Shown here one piece after another: positions 48,702-57,091 of a stretch of 64,000 bases of DNA (within the stretch, counting starts at the first letter, position 1; every line of letters starts with the position of its first letter). The position numbers were made by a program, and so were the translations under genes. The notes beneath the pieces were generated by a model. The model was not told the origin of the DNA and did not search any database. It was given only the letters and a program-made list of their open reading frames with translations. The stretch is from an uncultured Lachnospiraceae bacterium (GTDB lineage: Bacteria; Bacillota; Clostridia; Lachnospirales; Lachnospiraceae). The stretch is from positions 6,016-70,015 of the forward strand of contig CAJUDS010000008.1 of NCBI GenBank assembly GCA_910585345.1, written 5' to 3'.

Positions 48702-48725
48702 ACAGAGAAAAAGGAGGAATTTGTG

Positions 48726-48947
48726 ATGATTAGGACGTATATTTTAGAGGATTTGGACTGCGCACACTGTGCGGGCAAGATTGAGGCAGATGTGGCGAAA
48801 CTGGAAGGCGTTAAAAAGAGCACGGTAACACTGTTGACGCAGAAGCTGGTTGTGGAGATAGAAGATGCAAAGGCCGGGAAACTGACAAAAGAAGTAAAGA
48901 GGATTGTCAAAAAATATGAACCGGATGTCACAGTGATTGAAAAATAG
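48726..48947 (+). CDS. Heavy-metal-associated (HMA) domain protein
   Basis: A 73-residue stand-alone metallochaperone-like domain with the GMxCxxC-equivalent motif LDCAHCAGKIE (Cys12 and Cys15) and the beta-alpha-beta-beta-alpha-beta length of the family. AAGGAGG lies eight bases before the ATG. It sits between the repressor and a P-type ATPase that lacks an N-terminal HMA domain, so it probably supplies in trans the domain usually fused to CadA/ZntA. Confidence 0.92.
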   Translation: MIRTYILEDLDCAHCAGKIEADVAKLEGVKKSTVTLLTQKLVVEIEDAKAGKLTKEVKRIVKKYEPDVTVIEK

Positions 48948-48958
48948 AGGCGAAAAAG

Positions 48959-50845
48959 ATGACAAAGAAGTTAAAAAAAAGGCTGACCAGAATTATTTGC
49001 GGAATGGTTTTGTTTGCAGCGGCCCTTTTTGTTGACAGGACGTGGGGTACAGTGTGGCCCAACGCTCCGTTAGCCGCCTTTTTAGCTGCCTTTTTGGTGA
49101 GCGGCGGCGACGTGATCAAAAAGGCAGCTATGAATATTACCCAGGGACAGATATTTGATGAAAATTTTCTGATGACGATAGCGACAACGGGCGCTTTTCT
49201 AGTGGGAGAGTATCCGGAAGGAGCGGCCGTAATGCTCTTTTATCAGGTAGGGGAATGGTTTCAGGCGTACGCGGTTAATAAATCACGGAAATCTATCCGC
49301 GATCTGATGGATATCAGGCCGGATTATGCCAATGTAATACGCGGCAAAGAGACAGTGACAGTCTCGCCCGAAGAGGTGAAGCCGGGAGAGATCATCACGG
49401 TAAAGCCGGGAGAGCGTATTCCGCTGGATGGGACAGTGATACAGGGAAATACGACGCTGGATACGATGGCTTTGACAGGAGAGAGCCTTCCGCGAGAAGC
49501 AGGGGTAGGAGACGATGTGATCAGCGGCTGTGTAAACCAGTCCGGTGTGATAGGGATTCGCGTGACAAAGGAATATGGGGCGTCTACCGTGACAAAGATT
49601 TTAGAACTGGTGGAGAACGCCGGCAGCAGGAAGGCAGAGAGCGAGAATTTCATTTCGAAGTTTGCCCGCTATTATACTCCCGTGGTAGTGGGGCTTGCCG
49701 CAGCGCTTGCCATACTGCCGCCTCTGATAACGGGAGGAGACTGGTATGTATGGATCTACAGGGCTCTGTCTTTTCTGGTGGTATCCTGTCCCTGCGCACT
49801 TGTAATTTCGATTCCTCTGAGCTTTTTCGGGGGACTTGGCGGAGCGGGGAAAGCGGGCATCCTGATCAAGGGCAGCAATTATCTGGAAGCGCTTTCCAAA
49901 GCGGAAATCGTCGTTATGGATAAGACAGGTACTTTGACAAAAGGAAATTTTGTAGTCAGCCGGATCGTACCGGCCGGACTGCCTGCCGGCAGTGACGGAG
50001 AAAAGGAGCAGGCCGCCGCGCGTCTGTTGGAGCTGACCGCTTATGCGGAGAGCGGTTCGAATCATCCCATTTCCCGTTCTCTGCTGCAGGCGTATGGGAA
50101 AGAAATCGCCGGGGAGAGAATCACCGAACAGGAAGAAACGGCAGGATTCGGGGTCAGCGCTGTGGTTGACGGGAAACGGATTGTGGCCGGCAATCTGCGG
50201 CATATGGAACGCAGCGGAATTTCGTGCGAGATGGCGGATGCAGTAGGAACAGTGGTATATGCGGCGTGTGACGGTCAGTATCTGGGGCATATCGTGATAG
50301 CGGATCAGGTCAGACCGGATGCCCGGGAAGCCGTTGCCAGACTGACGGATTCCGGCATCAAAGACATCGTGATGCTGACCGGCGACCGCAGAGAGACAGC
50401 TTTGGCTGTGGCGAAGGAAGTGGGCATCCGTCATGTCTATGCGCAGCTTCTTCCCGGCGATAAAGTAGCGCGGATGGAAGAACTGCTGCAGCGTAAATCT
50501 GAAAAAGGGAAACTGGTGTTTGTGGGAGATGGTATGAATGATGCGCCTGTGCTTGCCCGCTCTGATATTGGCATTGCCATGGGCGGATTGGGCAGCGATG
50601 CGGCGATTGAGGCCGCGGATGTTGTCATTATGACAGACGAGCCGTCCAAAATAGCGAGAGCAATGGAGATTTCCAGACGGACGCTGGCGATAGTCCGCCA
50701 GAATATTATTTTTGCAATCGGTGTTAAAGTATGTATTCTTATTCTGGCCGCCTGTGGTCTGGCGTCAATGTGGGTGGCTGTATTCGGTGATGTAGGTGTG
50801 GCGGTGATTGCGATACTGAATGCGATGCGGTCGCTTCGGGCATGA
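48959..50845 (+). CDS. cadA: Heavy-metal P1B-type ATPase (Zn/Cd/Pb exporter)
   Basis: A 628-residue ATP-driven exporter. It starts directly with membrane helices and lacks the N-terminal HMA domain. Seen in order: actuator loop LTGESLP, the metal-binding CPC in VSCPCALVISIPLSF, the phosphorylated Asp in MDKTGTLTKG, the HP motif SNHPIS, and GDGMNDAPVLARSDIGIAMG. The final helix has GDVGVAVIAILNAMRSLRA, whose Asp is the Zn/Cd/Pb-type ligand (as in ZntA), distinguishing it from copper pumps. It is 11 bp after the HMA gene, under control of the ArsR operator. Confidence 0.95.
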   Translation: MTKKLKKRLTRIICGMVLFAAALFVDRTWGTVWPNAPLAAFLAAFLVSGGDVIKKAAMNITQGQIFDENFLMTIATTGAFLVGEYPEGAAVMLFYQVGEWFQAYAVNKSRKSIRDLMDIRPDYANVIRGKETVTVSPEEVKPGEIITVKPGERIPLDGTVIQGNTTLDTMALTGESLPREAGVGDDVISGCVNQSGVIGIRVTKEYGASTVTKILELVENAGSRKAESENFISKFARYYTPVVVGLAAALAILPPLITGGDWYVWIYRALSFLVVSCPCALVISIPLSFFGGLGGAGKAGILIKGSNYLEALSKAEIVVMDKTGTLTKGNFVVSRIVPAGLPAGSDGEKEQAAARLLELTAYAESGSNHPISRSLLQAYGKEIAGERITEQEETAGFGVSAVVDGKRIVAGNLRHMERSGISCEMADAVGTVVYAACDGQYLGHIVIADQVRPDAREAVARLTDSGIKDIVMLTGDRRETALAVAKEVGIRHVYAQLLPGDKVARMEELLQRKSEKGKLVFVGDGMNDAPVLARSDIGIAMGGLGSDAAIEAADVVIMTDEPSKIARAMEISRRTLAIVRQNIIFAIGVKVCILILAACGLASMWVAVFGDVGVAVIAILNAMRSLRA

Positions 50846-50858
50846 AAAGGGAATGGGA

Positions 50859-51536
50859 ATGAATAAAGAGAAATTGTCTGTCAGTCTGACAAAAGAAGAT
50901 AGAAAGCGGATGGCGGACCGTTATCATTTTGCCGGAGAGGCGCTGCATCAGATTGATATCTTATATGAGGCGGCGCTTCCGCTTGTGCAGGCGCAGGCAT
51001 GGTTTTCGGCGCCTGTGTCTGCACAGACAAAAGAGGCGGCGGCTGACGCGGTATTGTGTGCAGTAACACTGGGAGATAAGATAGACCTGCTGCAGGATTT
51101 GTATGGCAGCGTAGAAGCAGTAACAGAGTCTTATATCCTGGAATGCATTGGCAACACCCTTCTGGAGAAATGCTATGAGGCTCTGGGACGTTTCCTGTGG
51201 CAGGAAACGGGCCTGTTTTTGCGCACATTTGCGTTTCCGGGTTCGCAGCTGCCGATGCAAAAGACCGGCGATATTGTGCGGGGGCTGGCAGATGGCGACA
51301 GCAGCTTTCCCATTTCCTGTAATGCTTCCTATGTACTATGTCCGAGGAAAAGCGTCGTGTTTTTGGGCGGCCTGGGGGAGAAAAAAATGGAATGCGGTAT
51401 ATGCGGGAACTGTGAGAGGGCAGATTGTCCATACAGACAGTCAGTCCATACAAAAGCGCAGACGCCCGGAAGTGAAAATTATAATTATGGTTACCGGATG
51501 ATATTGGGAAGCCGGGAGATGGGAGAGAGCGGATGA
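50859..51536 (+). CDS. Methionine synthase activation-domain-like corrinoid protein
   Basis: A 225-residue protein that appears related to the stand-alone B12-dependent methionine synthase activation domain, with NASYVLCPRKSVVFLGGLG resembling its SAM-binding YALCPSxS..YF.vg segment. The C-terminus has CGICGNCERADCPYR, four Cys that could bind a metal or cluster. Related proteins are found with corrinoid methyltransferases as reactivators. Here the next gene is a cobalamin adenosyltransferase with a four-base overlap, supporting a corrinoid role. The ATG at 50859 follows GGGAATGGGA, a weak site. Confidence 0.6.
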   Translation: MNKEKLSVSLTKEDRKRMADRYHFAGEALHQIDILYEAALPLVQAQAWFSAPVSAQTKEAAADAVLCAVTLGDKIDLLQDLYGSVEAVTESYILECIGNTLLEKCYEALGRFLWQETGLFLRTFAFPGSQLPMQKTGDIVRGLADGDSSFPISCNASYVLCPRKSVVFLGGLGEKKMECGICGNCERADCPYRQSVHTKAQTPGSENYNYGYRMILGSREMGESG

Positions 51537-52051
51537 TCCAACTATATTGCGGAGATGGAAAAGGTAAGACAACGGCTGCCGTGGGCGCGGCGGTCAGGGC
51601 AGCGGGAAGAGGCAGGAAGATTTTGTTCGCCCAGTTCCTAAAAGGACAGGAAACGGGTGAAATCAGTGTCCTTTCCCGGCTGGACGGTGTGCGGATACTG
51701 CGCAGCCGCCGGGATTTCCCCTTTTTTTCTTCTATGACGCTCCGGCAGAAAATAGAACTTGCTGCTATACATAACGGGATGCTGGATGAGATTGTGGGCG
51801 CTTTGGAAAATGGGCGCGCAGATTTTGTCGTATTGGATGAAATCACCCATGCCTGCCGATATGGAGTGGCGGATACAGAGCGGTTAGATCATATACTTGC
51901 CTGCGGCAGGGGGGCGGAGACGGAAATCATCATGACAGGCAGGAAGCCGCCTGCAAAACTGATGGAATGCAGCGATTATATTTCGGAAATCCATTGTGTC
52001 CGGCACCCGTATGGGAATGGGATAAAGGCGCGGACGGGGGTGGAATGGTAG
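51533..52051 (+). CDS. cobO: Cob(I)yrinic acid a,c-diamide adenosyltransferase, CobA/BtuR type
   Basis: A 172-residue ATP:corrinoid adenosyltransferase that attaches the upper adenosyl ligand to reduced corrinoid. The P-loop is YCGDGKGKTTAAVG (residues 5-18), with the inverted triphosphate-binding form GKGKTT. FAQFLKG and DFVVLDEITHACRYG (Walker B) are characteristic, as is ITGRKPP-like MTGRKPPAKLME. Its ATG overlaps the preceding stop (ATGA). No other cobalamin-biosynthesis gene is in the window. Confidence 0.92.
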   Translation: MIQLYCGDGKGKTTAAVGAAVRAAGRGRKILFAQFLKGQETGEISVLSRLDGVRILRSRRDFPFFSSMTLRQKIELAAIHNGMLDEIVGALENGRADFVVLDEITHACRYGVADTERLDHILACGRGAETEIIMTGRKPPAKLMECSDYISEIHCVRHPYGNGIKARTGVEW

Positions 52052-52144
52052 AGCAGGCGCGTTTTTTACGGCAATGACAACAGAACAGGGCGCGGTTAGG
52101 AATTAATTTCCTGTCCGCTGGCAATACTCATCATAGGGTGATGT

Positions 52145-52771
52145 ATGATGCGTAAAAAGAAACCGGAACATATCGGTATCATACCGGATGGTAACCGCCG
52201 ATGGGCAAAACTACATGGGATGGAAAAACAGGACGGGTATGCTTATGGTCTGGCGCCGGGGCTTGCGCTGCTGCGTCTGGCAAAGGAAGCGGGAATCCGG
52301 GAGATCACGTACTATGGCTTTACAGTGGATAACTGCAAACGGCCTGCAAAGCAGTTTCAGGCATTTCGCCGGGCATGTGTGGATGCTGTGGAGCTGCTTG
52401 CAGGGGAAGGCGCGGAGCTGCTTGTCATAGGCGACAGCCATTCCCGGTGCTTTCCGCAGGAACTGCTGCGGTATACGGAACGTACTGAGGTCCATGGCGG
52501 CGGCATACGGGTCAATTTTCTTGTAAACTATGGCTGGCAGTGGGATTTATCTCATATGCAGACGGACGGCAGGCCCTTTTCCCATGACATATCCCGGGTT
52601 GATCTGGTTATTCGCTGGGGTGGGATGCGGCGGTTATCCGGTTTTCTGCCGATTCAGTCGGTGTATGCCGATTTCTACGTGGAGGATAAGCTGTGGCCTG
52701 ATTTTACGGAAGAGGATTTTTGGCGGGCTCTTGTCTGGTATGGCGGGCAGGACGTGACGCTGGGCGGATAA
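52145..52771 (+). CDS. Short, divergent undecaprenyl diphosphate synthase-family protein
   Basis: A 208-residue member of the cis-prenyltransferase (UppS) family, shorter than the usual 240-250. The first catalytic block HIGIIPDGNRRWAKLHG has the essential Asp and Arg. Later blocks are weak: ITYYGFTVDNCKRP corresponds to the family's YaFStENWkRp, and LVIRWGGMRRLSGFLPIQSVYADFYV to LliRTgGE.RlSnFllwq..YaEl, with Gly-Gly-Met replacing the usual Gly-Glu. Loss of that Glu suggests altered activity. The housekeeping uppS is presumably elsewhere. Confidence 0.75.
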   Translation: MMRKKKPEHIGIIPDGNRRWAKLHGMEKQDGYAYGLAPGLALLRLAKEAGIREITYYGFTVDNCKRPAKQFQAFRRACVDAVELLAGEGAELLVIGDSHSRCFPQELLRYTERTEVHGGGIRVNFLVNYGWQWDLSHMQTDGRPFSHDISRVDLVIRWGGMRRLSGFLPIQSVYADFYVEDKLWPDFTEEDFWRALVWYGGQDVTLGG

Positions 52772-52794
52772 AAAAGAAAACAGGAGGAAAAGAT

Positions 52795-53763
52795 ATGAAG
52801 TTTGCAATTTTGGCGGCCGGAGGTATTGCGGAAAAAATGGCGGAGGCAGTGTCGGGCATTGCGGGCATGGAGCGGTACGCGGTGGCTTCCAGAAGTCTTG
52901 AAAAGGCGCAGGCCTTTGCCGGGAAGTGGGGATTTCAAAAGGCGTACGGCTGCTATGAAGAAATGCTGGAAGACCCTGAGACGGAACTTGTCTATGTGGC
53001 GTCGCCGCATTCGCATCATTATGACCATGCCAAAATGTGTCTGGAGCATGGAAAACATGTACTGGTGGAAAAGGCGTTTACGGTCAATGCCCGCCAGGCG
53101 CAGGAGCTGATACATAGATCGGAAGAAAAGGGACTGCTTTTGACGGAAGCAATATGGACGCGGTATATGCCCAGCAGGAAAATGATCGATGATCTGGTTG
53201 GAAGCGGCGTAATCGGTCAGGTGACTTCCCTGACGGCCAATCTTGGTTATGTGCTGGCGGATGTGGAACGGCTGCAGAAGCCGGAACTGGCGGGAGGGGC
53301 GCTTTTAGACCTGGGCGTCTATCCGATTAATTTTGCGCTGATGGTATTCCACCAGGAGGTTACCGGAGTGACTTCCACTGCGGTGATGTCGCCGCTTGGC
53401 GTGGACTGGCAGAACAGCATAACGCTGACTTTTGCCGGCGGCAAAATGGCGGCGCTGCACAGCAATATGTTGGCTCAGACAGACCGCCAGGGTGTAATCA
53501 ATGGGGACAGGGGATATATTGAAGTGCAGAACATTAACAATTGTGAGGAGATTCGCGTCTTTGATCTGGACCGCAGGATGACGGCACGATACAGTGTGCC
53601 GGAGCAGATCAACGGTTATGAATATGAGGCAATTGCCTGCATGGAGGCGATACGCAACGGACAGACAGAGTGCAGGGAAATGCCGCACAGTGAGACGCTG
53701 CGGGTAATGAAACTGATGGATGATATTCGGCAGACATGGGGCATGCGCTATCCCTGTGAATGA
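52795..53763 (+). CDS. Gfo/Idh/MocA family oxidoreductase
   Basis: A 322-residue NAD(P)-dependent oxidoreductase. The N-terminal Rossmann fold (FAILAAGGIAEKMAEAV, then YAVASRSLEKAQAFA) carries the family block VYVASPHSHHYDHAKMCLEHGKHVLVEKAFTVNARQA with catalytic Lys near residue 92. The C-terminal substrate domain includes GGALLDLGVYPINFALMVF (Asp and Tyr-Pro of the active site). The usual His of LDLGVH is Tyr here, as in other dimeric-dihydrodiol-dehydrogenase-like members. The substrate is unknown. AGGAGG lies before the ATG at 52795; the longer in-frame start is rejected. Confidence 0.92.
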   Translation: MKFAILAAGGIAEKMAEAVSGIAGMERYAVASRSLEKAQAFAGKWGFQKAYGCYEEMLEDPETELVYVASPHSHHYDHAKMCLEHGKHVLVEKAFTVNARQAQELIHRSEEKGLLLTEAIWTRYMPSRKMIDDLVGSGVIGQVTSLTANLGYVLADVERLQKPELAGGALLDLGVYPINFALMVFHQEVTGVTSTAVMSPLGVDWQNSITLTFAGGKMAALHSNMLAQTDRQGVINGDRGYIEVQNINNCEEIRVFDLDRRMTARYSVPEQINGYEYEAIACMEAIRNGQTECREMPHSETLRVMKLMDDIRQTWGMRYPCE

Positions 53764-53775
53764 GATGATAGAATG

Positions 53776-53804
53776 GGAAGGCCGTTTTTACGGCCTTTCT
53801 TTTT
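53776..53804 (+). terminator. Terminator after the oxidoreductase gene
   Basis: AAGGCCGT pairs with ACGGCCTT around TTTT, followed by TCTTTTT. It ends the arsR-to-oxidoreductase stretch, 12 bases after the stop codon. Confidence 0.9.
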
Positions 53805-53887
53805 AAAAAAAGTGTTCCTCTCTATTTTATTTATCATTATAAAATAAACTGCTCTCATAAATTTCTTTCTTAAAAATTTCAGCAATT

Positions 53888-53930
53888 TTAGCACTCACCT
53901 ATTGACAGTGCTAACAACCCGTGCTATAGT
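53888..53930 (+). promoter_or_regulatory. clpB promoter overlapped by a CIRCE element
   Basis: TTAGCACTC (53888-53896), N9, and CAGTGCTAA (53906-53914) match the CIRCE consensus TTAGCACTC-N9-GAGTGCTAA with a single mismatch. The -35 TTGACA (53902-53907) lies in the spacer and right arm. The -10 TATAGT (53925-53930) follows at 17 bp. HrcA bound to CIRCE would therefore cover the -35. It is about 70 bp upstream of clpB. Confidence 0.92.
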
Positions 53931-53999
53931 GACACTGTAAGAAAATTGTTATATAAACAATAGAACAGGGAAACACTAAAAGAAAAGGAGGGCTTTGTT

Positions 54000-56582
54000 A
54001 TGAATATTTCTAAATTTACGCAGAAATCCATGCAGGCTGTGGAACAGTGCGAAAAACTGGCCTATGAATATGGCAATCAGGAAATCGAGCAGGAACATCT
54101 TTTGTACAGCCTTCTGACGATAGAAGACAGTCTGATTCTGAAATTGATTGAAAAGATGGAGATCAATACGCCTCATTTCATCAACCGCGCCAAACAGGCG
54201 TTAGAGAAGCGGGTGAAGGTACAAGGCGGACAGGTTTATATCGGAAAGGATCTGAACAAGGTACTTGTCAGCGCGGAAGATGAGGCAAAGCGGATGGGGG
54301 ATGAATATGTGTCCGTAGAACATCTGTTTCTGACGATGCTGGAACATCCCAACCGGGAAATGAAAGCCATCTGGAAGGAGTACGGTATTACAAGAGAGCG
54401 GTTCCTGCAGGCGCTTTCCACAGTCAGGGGCAACCAGCGGGTAACAAGCGATAACCCGGAAGCAACTTATGATACGTTGGAAAAGTACGGACAGGACCTG
54501 GTGGAAAAGGCGAGAAACCAGAAGCTGGATCCGGTGATCGGACGGGACAGTGAAATACGGAATATTATCCGCATTCTTTCCCGTAAGACAAAAAACAATC
54601 CGGTGCTGATTGGAGAGCCGGGCGTAGGCAAAACGGCGGTGGTCGAGGGTCTTGCACAGCGGATTGTCCGCGGCGACGTGCCGCAGGGATTAAAGGATAA
54701 AAAAATATTTGCGCTCGATATGGGGGCGCTTGTGGCGGGCGCCAAATACAGAGGCGAGTTTGAAGAGCGTCTGAAGGCGGTGCTGGAAGATGTGAAAAAC
54801 AGCAGTGGGCAGATTATTCTGTTTATCGATGAGCTGCACACGATTGTGGGTGCAGGAAAGACGGACGGCGCGCTGGATGCAGGCAATATGCTAAAGCCGA
54901 TGCTTGCGAGAGGAGAACTGCATTGTATCGGTGCGACGACTTTAGACGAATACAGACAGTACATTGAAAAAGACGCTGCATTGGAGCGTCGGTTCCAGCC
55001 TGTTATGGTGGCGGAGCCGACTGTGGAAGATACAATTTCCATCCTGCGCGGCCTGAAAGAGCGGTATGAGGTATTCCACGGCGTGAAAATTATGGATGCG
55101 GCGCTTGTCAGTGCGGCGGTGCTTTCCAACCGCTATATTTCGGACCGGTTTCTGCCGGATAAGGCGATTGATCTCGTTGATGAAGCCTGCGCCCTGATTA
55201 AGACGGAGCTGGATTCGATGCCGACGGAGCTGGACGAACTGCAGCGAAAAGTGATGCAGATGGAAATTGAGGAAGCGGCTCTGAAAAAAGAGGATGACCG
55301 ATTAAGCAAAGACAGACTGGAAGCGCTGCAGAAAGAACTGGCAGAATGGAAAGCGGAATTTCAAAACCGCAAAGCGCAGTGGGATAATGAAAAAGCCTCT
55401 ATTGAAAAGCTGTCGAAACTGCGTGAAGAAATCGGCGGGATCAACAATGAAATCCAGATTGCCCAGCGGGAAGGGAATCTGGAAAAAGCAGCGGAACTGT
55501 CCTATGGCAGACTGCCCGCTTTGAAAAAACAGCTTGAAATCGAAGAGGAGAATATCAAAAGCCAGGAGCTTTCCCTTGTACATGAAAATGTGTCGGAAGA
55601 GGAAATCGCTAAAATCATTTCCAGATGGACGGGCATCCCTGTTGCCAAACTGACGGAAAGCGAGCGGAATAAGACGCTGCATCTTGATGAAGAGCTGCAT
55701 AAACGGGTAGTGGGGCAGGAGGAAGGCGTAACAAAGGTGACGGAGGCCATCATCCGTTCCAAAGCAGGCATCAAAGATCCGAGCAAACCGATCGGTTCGT
55801 TTTTGTTCCTGGGGCCTACCGGGGTAGGTAAAACAGAGCTGGCCAAAGCGCTGGCGGCGGCGCTGTTTGACGATGAAAACAGTATGGTGCGCATTGATAT
55901 GAGCGAATATATGGAGAAATATTCGGTGTCCCGTCTGATCGGAGCGCCTCCCGGATATGTGGGCTATGACGAGGGCGGACAGCTTACGGAAGCCGTCAGA
56001 AGGAAACCGTATTCGGTCGTTCTCTTTGATGAGATTGAGAAAGCGCATCCGGATGTCTTTAATGTGCTGCTGCAGGTGCTGGACGACGGACGGATAACCG
56101 ATTCCCAGGGGAGGACGGTAGATTTCAAAAATACGATTTTGATTATGACCTCCAATATCGGCGCGCCGCATTTGCTGGAAGGCATTGACGCAGACGGTTC
56201 GATCAACGCGCAGGCGCAGGCAAGGGTGATGGAAGAACTGCATGCTTCTTTCCGGCCGGAATTTTTAAACCGTCTGGACGAGACGATTTTATTTAAACCT
56301 TTGACAAAGAACAATATCGGCGGCATTATCCATCTGATTATTGCCGATCTGAACAGACGGCTGGCAGACAGAGAGCTTTCGGTTACAGTCACGCAAAAGG
56401 CAGAGGATTTTATCGTGGAGAATGCGTATGATCCTATCTATGGCGCAAGGCCGTTGAAGCGTTATATTCAGAAATATGTGGAGACATTATCGGCAAAGCT
56501 GATTCTCTCCGATGCGGTGGGCAGTGGCGATACGATCCGCATTGATGTAAAAGACGGGGAGCTGACTGCTGAGCGGGCATGA
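54000..56582 (+). CDS. clpB: ATP-dependent disaggregase ClpB
   Basis: An 860-residue Hsp100 that extracts proteins from aggregates with DnaK. Two Clp-N repeats (about 1-145), AAA module 1 with GEPGVGKTAVVEGLAQRI (about 203-220) and LFIDELHTIVGAG, and a long middle coiled coil (about 400-525), the ClpB hallmark. AAA module 2 has GPTGVGKTELAKALA (about 605-619), VRIDMSEYMEKYSVSRLIGAPPGYVGYDEGG and NRLDE. The ClpP-docking IGF/L loop is absent, as expected for ClpB. AAAGGAGGG precedes the ATG. It is a single-gene unit controlled by CIRCE. Confidence 0.97.
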   Translation: MNISKFTQKSMQAVEQCEKLAYEYGNQEIEQEHLLYSLLTIEDSLILKLIEKMEINTPHFINRAKQALEKRVKVQGGQVYIGKDLNKVLVSAEDEAKRMGDEYVSVEHLFLTMLEHPNREMKAIWKEYGITRERFLQALSTVRGNQRVTSDNPEATYDTLEKYGQDLVEKARNQKLDPVIGRDSEIRNIIRILSRKTKNNPVLIGEPGVGKTAVVEGLAQRIVRGDVPQGLKDKKIFALDMGALVAGAKYRGEFEERLKAVLEDVKNSSGQIILFIDELHTIVGAGKTDGALDAGNMLKPMLARGELHCIGATTLDEYRQYIEKDAALERRFQPVMVAEPTVEDTISILRGLKERYEVFHGVKIMDAALVSAAVLSNRYISDRFLPDKAIDLVDEACALIKTELDSMPTELDELQRKVMQMEIEEAALKKEDDRLSKDRLEALQKELAEWKAEFQNRKAQWDNEKASIEKLSKLREEIGGINNEIQIAQREGNLEKAAELSYGRLPALKKQLEIEEENIKSQELSLVHENVSEEEIAKIISRWTGIPVAKLTESERNKTLHLDEELHKRVVGQEEGVTKVTEAIIRSKAGIKDPSKPIGSFLFLGPTGVGKTELAKALAAALFDDENSMVRIDMSEYMEKYSVSRLIGAPPGYVGYDEGGQLTEAVRRKPYSVVLFDEIEKAHPDVFNVLLQVLDDGRITDSQGRTVDFKNTILIMTSNIGAPHLLEGIDADGSINAQAQARVMEELHASFRPEFLNRLDETILFKPLTKNNIGGIIHLIIADLNRRLADRELSVTVTQKAEDFIVENAYDPIYGARPLKRYIQKYVETLSAKLILSDAVGSGDTIRIDVKDGELTAERA

Positions 56583-56593
56583 TGCCAAGTGAG

Positions 56594-56624
56594 GGCACAG
56601 GTATGGGAATACCTGTGCCTTGTT
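56594..56624 (+). terminator. clpB terminator
   Basis: GGCACAGGTAT and ATACCTGTGCC pair perfectly around GGGA and are followed by TTGTT, 11 bases after the stop codon. Confidence 0.88.
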
Positions 56625-56715
56625 CATGCCCAGGCCCGTGCAGATGAAATATGCCGCTAAGGCGGCACACGGGCGGCGCGCGGGTAGGGAAAGTCTTCCC
56701 GATCCGACTGCGTCC

Positions 56716-56985
56716 ACACGGAAATTAATTTTCCGATTTTCGGCACAAATAGATTCATTCGTGTTCCAGGTTACGGATATAAGAATCTCTAAGTGTCCCG
56801 AAAATGCAGCGAAATTTATAACGCAGACGGACCGAACGCGCCATCCGGGCGCGAGCGGCCTTTCCCGGACCTCCCTGTCCGGGAACTGCTGGCAGAGGGC
56901 AGAACACTAAGAGCTTCTAATATCCTTCACAATGGAACACTCATCAATCTATTTGTGCCAGTGAGCGTAAAATTGATTTCCGTGT
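56716..56985. mobile_element. 270-bp fold-back (MITE-like) element, copy 2, with target duplication
   Basis: The ends are ACACGGAAAT and ATTTCCGTGT (perfect 10-bp inverted repeat), extending with mismatches to about 90 bp on each side (GGCACAAATAGATT / AATCTATTTGTGCC; AGAATCTCTAAGTGTCC / CAGAACACTAAGAGCTTCT). The GC-rich core has CCCGGAC...GTCCGGG (56864-56883). TGCGTCC is directly repeated immediately outside both ends (56709-56715 and 56986-56992), as expected for a 7-bp target-site duplication. It has no open reading frame of its own. It lies in the 509-bp gap between clpB and the response regulator gene. Confidence 0.85.
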
Positions 56986-57091
56986 TGCGTCCGGGCGCAG
57001 TCTATACAGGCGGGCGGCGGCGTGGTAAACTGGAAGAAAAGACGGATACCGCATAGGAAACGGCCGTAGGGCCTGGAATGGGGGCAGGACA

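Noticed and set aside
55302..56243. 313-codon open frame on the - strand inside clpB
   Set aside because: Antisense shadow of the conserved ClpB coding region.
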